Both the position numbers and the translations under genes were made by a program. The notes under the pieces were generated by a model that ran no database searches, had not been told where the DNA came from, and saw only the letters and a program-made list of their open reading frames with translations. DNA of 64,000 nucleotides from Chungangia koreensis (GTDB lineage Bacteria; Bacillota; Bacilli; Bacillales_A; Planococcaceae): the NCBI RefSeq assembly GCF_042651785.1, contig NZ_JBHSEC010000020.1, forward strand, positions 62,001 to 126,000, read 5' to 3'. Below, piece by piece: positions 16,471 through 24,424 of this stretch (position 1 is its first letter; each line of letters starts with the position of its first letter).

Positions 16471-18140
16471 TTCATCGCCTCCGTTTTCAACATTGGGATG
16501 TTAACCCCTTTTTCACGTGCTGTTTTCTCTGCCAGTTCGTACCCTGCGTCTACATGGCGCGCAATTCCCATTCCAGGGTCGGAAGTGAGGACTCGCTGCA
16601 AACGTTCCTCCGCGTCTTTTGTTCCATCTGCCACGATGACCATACCCGCATGGATGGAATACCCCATCCCGACGCCGCCACCGTGATGGACGGACACCCA
16701 TGTCGCTCCACCTACTGCGTTGATCATGGCGTTCAATATCGGCCAGTCCGCCACTGCATCGGAACCGTCTTTCATCGCTTCCGTCTCCCGGTTAGGAGAT
16801 GCTACTGAACCTGAGTCGAGGTGATCACGCCCGATGACAATAGGAGCCTTTAATTCACCTGAAGCAACCATGTCATTAATGATTTTTCCGAAGCGAGCAC
16901 GCTCCCCGTAACCGAGCCAGCAAATGCGGGAAGGAAGTCCTTGGAATTGGATTTTCTCCCGAGCCATACGGATCCAGTTACATAAGTTCTCGTTATAGCT
17001 GAACTCACGCAAGATCACTTCATCCGTCTTGTAAATATCCTCCGGATCACCGGAAAGGGCTACCCATCTGAACGGCCCTTTCCCTTCACAGAATTGTGGG
17101 CGAATATACGCCGGCACAAATCCTGGGAAATCGAATGCCCGTTTTACTCCCTCATCCTTCGCAACTTGACGGATATTGTTTCCATAGTCGAATGTTATGG
17201 CGCCGCGATCCATCATATCGATCATTGCTTGGACATGTGTCGCCATGGACGTCTTCGAACGTTTTACATACTCCTCAGGACGTTCATTTCGGAGTTCCGC
17301 TGCCTCTTCGAGTGTCATGCCAATTGGTATATAGCCATTTAGCGGATCATGGGCTGAGGTCTGATCTGTTAGGACATCCGGAATAAAACCAGTTGTCAGC
17401 ATTTCAGGCAGTACTTCCGCTGCATTCCCTAACAAGCCGATCGAAAGCGGCTTTCCTTCTTTCTTCGCTTCATTCGCAAGGCGGATCGCTTCTTTAAGGG
17501 AATCCGTTTTTGTATCCAAATAGCGAGTTTCAATCCTGCGATCGATTCTTGATTCATCGACCTCCACCGCGATACAGACACCACCTGCCATCGTGACTGC
17601 CAACGGTTGTGCACCACCCATTCCGCCAAGTCCAGCGGTCAATGTAATCGTTCCTTTCAAGGATCCTCCGAAATGTTGACGTCCCGCTTCAGCGAATGTC
17701 TCATATGTACCTTGGACAATCCCTTGGGAGCCAATGTATATCCAGCTTCCCGCCGTCATTTGCCCGTACATCATAAGGCCTTTTTTATCGAGTTCATGGA
17801 AATGCTCCCAGTTGGCATACGCAGGAACCAAATTACTGTTGGCGATAAGGACCCTTGGTGCATTCGTATGTGATTTAAAGATGGCCACCGGTTTCCCAGA
17901 TTGGACCATGAGTGTCTCATCATTCTCAAGATTCTTTAACGAGCGGACAATCGCATCGAACGCTTCCCAGTTTCGGGCAGCTTTACCGATTCCGCCGTAT
18001 ACGACTAAGTCTTCCGGCCTTTCCGCTACATCCTCATCCAAGTTGTTCATCAGCATCCGTAGTACCGCCTCTTGCTGCCACCCCTTCGTGTTCAGCTCCG
18101 TTCCCCTATAACGGACCACACGTTGTGAATTCTCTCCCAT
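16467..18140 (-). CDS. hutU: Urocanate hydratase HutU
   Basis: This 557-residue urocanase converts urocanate to imidazolonepropionate using tightly bound NAD. The glycine-rich GLGGMGGAQPLAVTMAGG is at about 175-192, and CWLGYGERARFGKIIND is typical of the family. The length matches other urocanases. A GGAGG site stands 7 bases before the ATG. It is the first gene of hutU-hutI. A 22-bp-period repeat array lies about 135 bp upstream. Confidence 0.96.
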   Translation of the reverse strand: MGENSQRVVRYRGTELNTKGWQQEAVLRMLMNNLDEDVAERPEDLVVYGGIGKAARNWEAFDAIVRSLKNLENDETLMVQSGKPVAIFKSHTNAPRVLIANSNLVPAYANWEHFHELDKKGLMMYGQMTAGSWIYIGSQGIVQGTYETFAEAGRQHFGGSLKGTITLTAGLGGMGGAQPLAVTMAGGVCIAVEVDESRIDRRIETRYLDTKTDSLKEAIRLANEAKKEGKPLSIGLLGNAAEVLPEMLTTGFIPDVLTDQTSAHDPLNGYIPIGMTLEEAAELRNERPEEYVKRSKTSMATHVQAMIDMMDRGAITFDYGNNIRQVAKDEGVKRAFDFPGFVPAYIRPQFCEGKGPFRWVALSGDPEDIYKTDEVILREFSYNENLCNWIRMAREKIQFQGLPSRICWLGYGERARFGKIINDMVASGELKAPIVIGRDHLDSGSVASPNRETEAMKDGSDAVADWPILNAMINAVGGATWVSVHHGGGVGMGYSIHAGMVIVADGTKDAEERLQRVLTSDPGMGIARHVDAGYELAEKTAREKGVNIPMLKTEAMK

Positions 18141-18274
18141 AACATTCCCTCCTTTGTATTCTCCCTTCCATTCTATATGGAATCACGGAAAAGGTTTAGA
18201 GATTAGTTGTTGTTTTTTGAAAATTTCTATTATGGTAGTTTGATAAAGGAATGAAGGATTGGGAGAGTTGTGGT

Positions 18275-18370
18275 GCGATAGGCGACAGAGAATGGGGTGA
18301 GAGACGACAATAAATGTTTGAAATTCTTCACATGAAAGGTAGTCAACATGTATGTGCAAGGTAGTCGACA
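18275..18370 (-). repeat. 22-bp-period degenerate array, four units
   Basis: On the minus strand TGTCGACTACC, TGTTGACTACC, TGTCGTCTCTCAC and TGTCGCCTATCGCAC occur with core spacings of 22, 39 and 22 bases. The units form a pair of the ACTACC subtype and a pair of the CTMTCRCAC subtype, with 17 extra bases between the pairs. This is the same repeat family and layout as the larger array at 24181. The rest of the 18141-18431 gap holds only the hutU leader and a terminator. Confidence 0.8.
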
Positions 18371-18401
18371 AATCATTCAATATGGAATGCCAGAACAGTT
18401 A

Positions 18402-18430
18402 AGAAGCTGCCTCTTCATGAAGCAGCTTCT
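18402..18430. terminator. Terminator hairpin
   Basis: AGAAGCTGC and GCAGCTTCT pair around an 11-base loop, just past the end of the gene at 18432. The U-run is weak on the minus strand. Confidence 0.65.
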
Positions 18431-18431
18431 T

Positions 18432-19118
18432 TTACTTCCCTTCGCGTATCTTTTCTCGTATATCAGGAGGAAGATATTCATTTAAGGAATAGTCTATTTC
18501 ATCGCCGTCTTCTGTGGCCAGCTGAACAAGCAATGACTCTTTTTCGGAATTCGGCTTTAAGTCATGTACTTTAATCGTGATTGCTTGCACGCCATTTCGT
18601 TTTGGACGTCCGACTACTACAATTTGATTTCCTTTTGTATAGACCTTTGTTATTTCGGTTTGAAAGGCAACAATATATAAATCCAAATCATCACTTTGGG
18701 ACATCTCTACGTTGATTCCTAAATTCCCCTCAAAATCGTACCACCCGGACAATCCGAGATCAAATGCAGTAAATAATCGATGCAAAGCAAAATGGACTCT
18801 GGTTGGAACATAACTCCAACGTCCTACAGAACTATGCCAATCTGCTTTAAAGGCTGGGCGTTGATAATCTGGCTTATCCAGAATTACTTGAAATGGAATC
18901 TGGGTTCCTGTTGAGATCACTTTGGAAATGGGAAATTGAATGGTAGGAAAGGGCCGTTCTTTCCAGGGTGGATCTTCGATGTCTACCGCCTTCTCAGGTT
19001 CAAGAGATTTTAGCCTTTTCTCTAATTGTTCAACTGAGTTTTTGCTCGCATTGACGGAAGGCGAAAAGAATACAGCAATCATCAAACATACCAGAATTTT
19101 ATTCAGTATTTTTCTCAT
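18432..19118 (-). CDS. Secreted protein, unknown function
   Basis: A product of about 228 residues with an N-terminal signal peptide (RKILNKILVCLMIAVFFSPS, cleavage probably after VNA). The mature part has long beta-rich segments (KVISTGTQIPFQVILD, LDLYIVAFQTEITKVY) and no recognised domain. The ATG at 19118 has a GGAGAG site at good spacing; the ATG six bases upstream is too close. No neighbour suggests a role. Confidence 0.65.
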   Translation of the reverse strand: MRKILNKILVCLMIAVFFSPSVNASKNSVEQLEKRLKSLEPEKAVDIEDPPWKERPFPTIQFPISKVISTGTQIPFQVILDKPDYQRPAFKADWHSSVGRWSYVPTRVHFALHRLFTAFDLGLSGWYDFEGNLGINVEMSQSDDLDLYIVAFQTEITKVYTKGNQIVVVGRPKRNGVQAITIKVHDLKPNSEKESLLVQLATEDGDEIDYSLNEYLPPDIREKIREGK

Positions 19119-19176
19119 GGTCATCTCTCCAGTAGGGCACTTTCGAATATTGTGTCCTACCTTTTAAATGACATAC

Positions 19177-19203
19177 AAAAAAAGAACCGTACTCTGACGG
19201 TTC
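19177..19203 (-). terminator. Terminator after M28 peptidase gene
   Basis: GAACCGT and ACGGTTC pair around six bases. Eight U follow on the minus strand. Confidence 0.9.
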
Positions 19204-19216
19204 CATTCAATAGTTT

Positions 19217-21064
19217 TTATTGACTTAACATCTCTATTGCCACGTCTATCGGAAATGCTTCAATAAAAGACTCAAGTGTGCTTTTAGAAAATGTTCCTTG
19301 TATCAAAATGGAGAATGTATGCCCCTGGAAATCCATCGTCCTAAAAGCACTTGAATAGGTTTTCCCACTATCCCATCCTGCTCGAAGTTCCCACTCCCCG
19401 AAAGATTCCGGTTCACTGTTAAATGGCATTTTAACTTCTTGCGAGATGATCTGTAGATACAAATCTTCCTCGTCTTTCTTTACGTCTACTTGAATTACAT
19501 TTTTCTTTAATTCATCATTAGAGAATTTTTTAATCTCTCCAATATTACCTTTCGTTGGATCAAAATCATCCATTGGATTATATCTAAAACTCGCAATGCT
19601 TAGTTGAAAACCACTGCTTTCTAATGCAGAAATGAAGGGTTGTGATTCTTCTTCCGTCATAACCCGTTCCAGATTTAAAACAGTTTCCAAGTTTCCGGTG
19701 ACATCTGATTGGTACGTTTTATACTCTCCGAATTTCAGCTCTTTCCGATGTTCCATGGATTCCATTTCGTATGCATTGTCGTTTGTTTCCTTTAATGCAG
19801 TTATAAAACTTTCATCTTGATGTTCATTAACAAAATCAACAACTAACTCAATAACTTTTAGTATGGGCCCTGCATCCACTTGATTCATATTGTCTTCAGT
19901 TGAGTGAATAGCTGGATACTTTTCCTGTGATATATTAATTGCCTGATAATGCTGATCTAAAAAAGATACATGATCACTACGAAGAGAAATACCATCTTCG
20001 AGTATGTGGTGCAGCTGTACATCGCTTTTTTTAGCCAATGCAGTCAGTTGTTCACTTAAATTGGCACTTCCGCTATTAGAACCGGTTATCGAAATTCTTC
20101 CACCATCTTTGTAACCAATGCAATCCAAATTTATATTGGCCATCGAATCATACTGTGATGAGATTTCATCTACAAAAGCCTGGCTGCCCAACAGTCCACT
20201 CTCTTCTGCATTGAATGCAGCGAAGAAAATGTCCGAAGAGAATGGCTGACTCTTTGATTGCTCAGCTAACTCTTCAGCAATATTCAATAAAGCTGTCAAC
20301 CCACTCGCATTATCAATACTTCCCGGTATAGTCTCCGCTCCAACCTTCCCTACATGGTCGAAGTGTGCGGAAATGATAATGGCTCTTTTTTCGCCAGAGT
20401 TCTCCCCCGCTATTTTCCCGATTACATTATGGGCAGTGATCGGTGTACGGCGGCCTGAATAGATTAGACCTACTTTTTTTATCTTTTTCTCGTTTTCTTT
20501 CAGATAAGCATATAAAGTCTCTGTTATTTGGAATAAACCACTTTCAGGATTATAGGCTGTTAAAACCTTGCTGAAAGATTTACTTTTTACAAATTGAACA
20601 CGGATCTGTTCAGAAGGTGGCAGCTGTTTTTCCGTCACCAAAATATTATTTTTGCTCTCTTGAAAACTGATCGGTAATTCAACATGTATGTTTGGTTCTG
20701 AAGATCTTTCCAACCAGTCTTTCCCGTAAATAAACTCCTGCTCGGTGCCATCCTGCATATGTATAACTAAACGTTTTTCTATTTCATCCGGATTCAAGAA
20801 AAGCATGTTGAATGGCTGCAAATAGTTTTCTCCGAATACAGGCTTCAGTTCAAGTGTTTTATACCTTTTCACAATCTCATCTCTTACTTTTTCATTTGCC
20901 GCTGTACCTGTTTGCCTTCCTTCAAATTCGTCCGAAGACCAGTATGCAACTTCGTTCCAAATTGCCTCTTCAGGTGAAACTTTTTCCTCTTCTGAGCACC
21001 CGGTTAAACTCAAGAAAAGTATTATTAAAATCACAAATAACCTGAAATGATCCTTCAATCCCAT
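19217..21064 (-). CDS. M28-family zinc aminopeptidase lipoprotein
   Basis: A 615-residue lipoprotein with lipobox LSLTGC. The M28 zinc ligands are visible as SAHFDHVG, SIDNASGL, FNAEESGLLG, ANINLDCIG and PAIHSTEDN at roughly residues 230-390. The C-terminal 200 residues form an extra domain of unknown role. It would be anchored outside the membrane and trim peptides. It follows the ECF sigma/DUF4179 pair on the same strand but is separated from it by a terminator. Confidence 0.9.
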   Translation of the reverse strand: MGLKDHFRLFVILIILFLSLTGCSEEEKVSPEEAIWNEVAYWSSDEFEGRQTGTAANEKVRDEIVKRYKTLELKPVFGENYLQPFNMLFLNPDEIEKRLVIHMQDGTEQEFIYGKDWLERSSEPNIHVELPISFQESKNNILVTEKQLPPSEQIRVQFVKSKSFSKVLTAYNPESGLFQITETLYAYLKENEKKIKKVGLIYSGRRTPITAHNVIGKIAGENSGEKRAIIISAHFDHVGKVGAETIPGSIDNASGLTALLNIAEELAEQSKSQPFSSDIFFAAFNAEESGLLGSQAFVDEISSQYDSMANINLDCIGYKDGGRISITGSNSGSANLSEQLTALAKKSDVQLHHILEDGISLRSDHVSFLDQHYQAINISQEKYPAIHSTEDNMNQVDAGPILKVIELVVDFVNEHQDESFITALKETNDNAYEMESMEHRKELKFGEYKTYQSDVTGNLETVLNLERVMTEEESQPFISALESSGFQLSIASFRYNPMDDFDPTKGNIGEIKKFSNDELKKNVIQVDVKKDEEDLYLQIISQEVKMPFNSEPESFGEWELRAGWDSGKTYSSAFRTMDFQGHTFSILIQGTFSKSTLESFIEAFPIDVAIEMLSQ

Positions 21065-21142
21065 TCCCCCTCATTATCTATCTATAGAAAATATTTCCAC
21101 AAACTGTACGCAAATTCCTTTTAATCATTTCTTTTTATTCCA

Positions 21143-21174
21143 AAAAAGCTGCCTCCACCTTTGGAAGCAGCTAA
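21143..21174 (-). terminator. Terminator after DUF4179-type gene
   Basis: AGCTGCCTCC and GGAAGCAGCT form a stem, with six U following on the minus strand. Confidence 0.9.
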
Positions 21175-21180
21175 CAAACT

Positions 21181-22521
21181 TTATTTCAGTTTTATCTTCA
21201 CATCACCATAAATCCAATTTGGATGGGCGGTTAATTTATATGTGAGTGGGTTCTTGTATGGTTCATCGGGAAGCTCCAATCCCCAATCCCCATATTCTCG
21301 TCCTGTCGTTTGCCATGAGCTAAATCCGTTAAAATTTTTCCCGTCAGCATCCTTCGCCTCGCTAAAAGGAAAATGCTTAAACCCTTTTTCATTCCTAAAC
21401 TTGAATACGATACTTTTTTTGTTTCCAGGATCTCCATCGTTAACTATGTCACCATTTACTATATCAATTAATTCATACCGATTATCTTCCGGCTGCTTTA
21501 AAATTTCCTTTCGTTCTGTATCAAGAACTAATTCAGTTTGATCCTTATCCAATGCCATGATTTTGTTGAAATAAAGAGTTAAATTCTTTGCCTGATCGAA
21601 GTAATTACTTTGTAAGTAATAAATAACTTCATTATCACTAATATGTGAGGCTGTTACGCCATTCTGTATAGAAGACCATATTTCACCACTTTGGTTGGCA
21701 ATCCGTAAATCTTCGAATCCGAAGATTTTCATCGTATTTTCAGGATCGAATTTTACCTTTATTTCTGTACTGAGAGGGTTTATTGTCACCGAATCAACCG
21801 TAATCTTCTGATCCTTGACTTCCACCGTTTCATTCAACGAGTAAATTTTTCCTTCCTTGCCCAGATCCTTATAAGTAAATGGGATATCGATTGTCTGAAT
21901 CTCGGTGCCTTTCTTGATATTAAAGCTAAGTAACAAATTTTGTGATTTAATTTTTTCTTTCCATTGAATAGTCGCTGTTGTGAAACCATTTAATGCCGAA
22001 TCAAGACTATAGCTAATTGTTCCTATTGGAAGAGTTTCGTTAGAATGCTCATCCAGTACCGTGAGACTTTCTATCTGGCCATTTTGACTGTTATACGAGT
22101 CAATCGTATAAAAGAGCACCATTCCCGTATCATCCCCAATAATTCCGTCCAACGTAACACTGATTCCATCCTTCGTTTCCGTCACCCCGACTGGCTGGTA
22201 GTAATCATTTTTAATTGCCGCTTGCAGTCCTTTATTATCCGATACGATAGCGACCAATTTTTCCATACCTGGTATTGAAGCGACTGCTTGTGCGAATGCA
22301 GGAGAGACGCGTATGGAGGTGATCAGTACCAAGAACAGGACTGCAGCTGCAGCAATGGATAGGAAACTTTGTTTTTGGATCTTACGTCTACGATTCGATT
22401 TTTCCTTTTTGGCTCGGTCATAACCTAACTTAATCGCTTGATCCAATTTATCAAAAGGGATGTCCGTTTGCTCGATGGACTGTTTCCAAGTCGCTAATTT
22501 CTCTTCTTCGTCCTTAAACAT
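21181..22521 (-). CDS. DUF4179-type membrane protein, probable anti-sigma factor
   Basis: A product of about 446 residues with a cytoplasmic N-terminus of about 60 residues, one transmembrane helix (SFLSIAAAAVLFLVLITSI) and a large extracellular DUF4179-like region. Start at the ATG 22521, after an AGGGGG site; it overlaps the end of the sigma gene by 8 bp. This order and topology are typical of an ECF anti-sigma factor that senses a signal outside the cell. The signal is unknown. Confidence 0.8.
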   Translation of the reverse strand: MFKDEEEKLATWKQSIEQTDIPFDKLDQAIKLGYDRAKKEKSNRRRKIQKQSFLSIAAAAVLFLVLITSIRVSPAFAQAVASIPGMEKLVAIVSDNKGLQAAIKNDYYQPVGVTETKDGISVTLDGIIGDDTGMVLFYTIDSYNSQNGQIESLTVLDEHSNETLPIGTISYSLDSALNGFTTATIQWKEKIKSQNLLLSFNIKKGTEIQTIDIPFTYKDLGKEGKIYSLNETVEVKDQKITVDSVTINPLSTEIKVKFDPENTMKIFGFEDLRIANQSGEIWSSIQNGVTASHISDNEVIYYLQSNYFDQAKNLTLYFNKIMALDKDQTELVLDTERKEILKQPEDNRYELIDIVNGDIVNDGDPGNKKSIVFKFRNEKGFKHFPFSEAKDADGKNFNGFSSWQTTGREYGDWGLELPDEPYKNPLTYKLTAHPNWIYGDVKIKLK

Positions 22522-23035
22522 GTTTCGTTTCCCCCTTTTCTTCAAAGTGCCTTCGTAGAGCAATTAGTGCTCGATGCAATTTTGTCTTGATCGTTCCTTC
22601 CGGCGCTTCCCACAAATCTGCAATCTCTCTAATTTTCAAGTCTTGAAAATACTTTAAACGAACCAGTTCTTGCAGATCTATTGGCAATGTATTAAGTGCC
22701 TCTTCCACTTCTAAGTACGTATGGTCTTGTTCCATACCGGTCATTGATTGCAGTTCATCCTGAGTAATCTCCCGCTTTTCTTTTTTTAGAACATCATTGC
22801 AATAATTCATGATGATTCTCGTCAGCCATGTCCTAAAGTACTCAGGCTTTTTCAATGAACGGATACTTTTATACGCACGATAAGTTGTTTCCTGTACAGC
22901 TTCCAATGCTTTATTTTCATCCTTCAAATAGGAAATCGCCGTCCTGAATAGTGCTTCCTTATGTAGGTGGATCAGAGAAAGAAAGGCTTCATCGTCCCCT
23001 TTTTTCGCTCTCTTCACCAGTTCTGTCTCGGTCAA
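22514..23035 (-). CDS. ECF-type RNA polymerase sigma factor
   Basis: A product of about 173 residues with region 2 (DDEAFLSLIHLHKEALFRTA, YRAYKSIRSLKKPEYFRTWL) and region 4 (LPIDLQELVRLKYFQDLKI, PEGTIKTKLHRALIALRR). It resembles the SigV/SigW type of Bacillus. The TTG at 23035 follows GGGGGAGAGGTG at good spacing and is preferred to the ATG at 23062. It overlaps the downstream membrane partner by 8 bp. Target promoters are not known; a lipoprotein gene and the M28 peptidase flank the pair. Confidence 0.9.
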   Translation of the reverse strand: MTETELVKRAKKGDDEAFLSLIHLHKEALFRTAISYLKDENKALEAVQETTYRAYKSIRSLKKPEYFRTWLTRIIMNYCNDVLKKEKREITQDELQSMTGMEQDHTYLEVEEALNTLPIDLQELVRLKYFQDLKIREIADLWEAPEGTIKTKLHRALIALRRHFEEKGETKHV

Positions 23036-23161
23036 AATGTACACCTCTCCCCCTGTGTTCAATAATTAGACTGGCAATGACGGAAAAAGTTTTCTTAAGT
23101 ACGGAAATATTTTCTAAATTATATTCTGTTAAAGTAATCCAAGAAAAGTACCCATCAAAAA

Positions 23162-23187
23162 AGTGTCAACCCACTAGGATTAACACT
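23162..23187 (-). terminator. Terminator after lipoprotein gene
   Basis: An 11-bp stem with two G-U pairs and a 4-base loop is followed by six U on the minus strand. Confidence 0.9.
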
Positions 23188-23194
23188 GTAAGCT

Positions 23195-24094
23195 TTATAT
23201 ATCAGAGATTGTTGTTAAATCAAATGTTCGTGTCTCTTTATGTCCATCGTTATAATCTTCATCATGCATGAATACATCGTAAATTAATTGATTGCCTTCA
23301 ATCTTAAAATCCGCCACTTCTTCCCGATCAGAGAGTTCAATCACAGGTGTGAGTTCAAGTGTATCCAAATTCAGATGATAGACATCTCCACCACGCGTAA
23401 CAGTACCATACGTGTAGCCTATTATCATTAACAAGGAGTCATTATCAAACCACTCGATTTGTTTTGGAGTCCATTGTCTTCCATTTAGTTCAATGTTTTC
23501 AAATGTATTGTTACTCACGTTCTTCAAGACGATCGTTCCCACTGATTCAAATTCTCCATAGCCTTCCAGCAACACTTCTTTATCACCATTCGGCGATGGG
23601 ATCCATGGGTTCGGATCATTTGGCTCTGTTTCACGTTCAACCCGTTTAAATTGATACGGCACCTCGAGTACAGTTATATAAGTCGCTTCTTCATTCGGCC
23701 ATTGTGCTTTTATAGTAAAAATATAGCTGCCCGTTTCATAAGGGACATTGAAGCTATCTGACTCAACGGGCACTTTCTCCGCCCCGTAGTGAACCGTAAT
23801 ATAAGGATCGTTGTCTATATGAATCATTACTTTTTCTTCAGGATTAACACGTATAGGAGTGAGTTGCTGAGCAAATTCACTAAGTGGGATTCCTTCCAGG
23901 TTATCTTCATTTAAAATCAGTTCATGTTCGGTTCCATTAATAGTAATAAAACCTTTAATAAGTGGAGTTTTCTCAACCTTCTCTTCCTTCTTTTCAACCA
24001 CATCTATCTTTTCGGTCCCTGACTTTTGCCCGCCTTCCGTCCCACAAGCTGCTAATAGAAATGCAGAGAATAGCAGGAGCATCAATTTTCGCAA
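23195..24094 (-). CDS. Lipoprotein, unknown function
   Basis: A 299-residue lipoprotein with signal peptide and lipobox LLAAC. A Lys/Glu-rich linker (about 20-45) follows, then a domain with GFITINGTEHELILNEDN, and a C-terminal domain resembling DUF4652-like segments (SPNGDKEVLLEGYGEFE, NVYHLNLDTLEL-like). No enzyme motif is seen. A 22-bp-period array begins about 85 bp upstream. Confidence 0.75.
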   Translation of the reverse strand: MRKLMLLLFSAFLLAACGTEGGQKSGTEKIDVVEKKEEKVEKTPLIKGFITINGTEHELILNEDNLEGIPLSEFAQQLTPIRVNPEEKVMIHIDNDPYITVHYGAEKVPVESDSFNVPYETGSYIFTIKAQWPNEEATYITVLEVPYQFKRVERETEPNDPNPWIPSPNGDKEVLLEGYGEFESVGTIVLKNVSNNTFENIELNGRQWTPKQIEWFDNDSLLMIIGYTYGTVTRGGDVYHLNLDTLELTPVIELSDREEVADFKIEGNQLIYDVFMHDEDYNDGHKETRTFDLTTISDI

Positions 24095-24180
24095 AACCTT
24101 TCAACTCCATTTCATCTTCTTTACGGATTAGACGAAGGTTTAGATTGATTTGTTACGACCTTAATGAAATACCTTTCGCG

Positions 24181-24381
24181 TGTCGACTACTTACCTAATA
24201 GTTGTCGACTATTTACTACATACATGTCGTCTACCTACAACTTGTTTGTCGACTACCTACCGAAGGAGGGTCAGCCACTTAAATAACCGCAGTATTGTCG
24301 ACTATCGCACTATATTTTGTCGTCTATCACACTATTCCTTGTCGAGTATCACAGCATTCTTTGTCGTCTATCAACTTTATC
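24181..24381 (+). repeat. 22-bp-period degenerate array, eight units
   Basis: The core TGTCG starts at 24181, 24203, 24225, 24247, 24296, 24318, 24340 and 24362. Spacing is exactly 22 bp within each block of four, with 49 bp between the blocks. The first block reads TGTCGWCTAYYTAC; the second reads TGTCGWSTATCRCA. The 11-12 remaining bases of each unit vary. It fills most of the 24095-24424 gap, upstream of a lipoprotein gene. It is neither CRISPR-like in unit size nor coding. Confidence 0.9.
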
Positions 24382-24414
24382 AAAAAAAAACGACCACCAA
24401 CTTGTGATGATCGT
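24382..24414 (-). terminator. Terminator after membrane protein gene
   Basis: A 10-bp stem with two G-U pairs, then nine U on the minus strand, immediately next to the repeat array. Confidence 0.92.
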
Positions 24415-24424
24415 ACCTTCATAA

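Noticed and set aside
24181..24381. Possible CRISPR array
   Set aside because: The unit is 22 bp with only about 10 conserved bases, there is no room for spacers, and no cas genes are seen.
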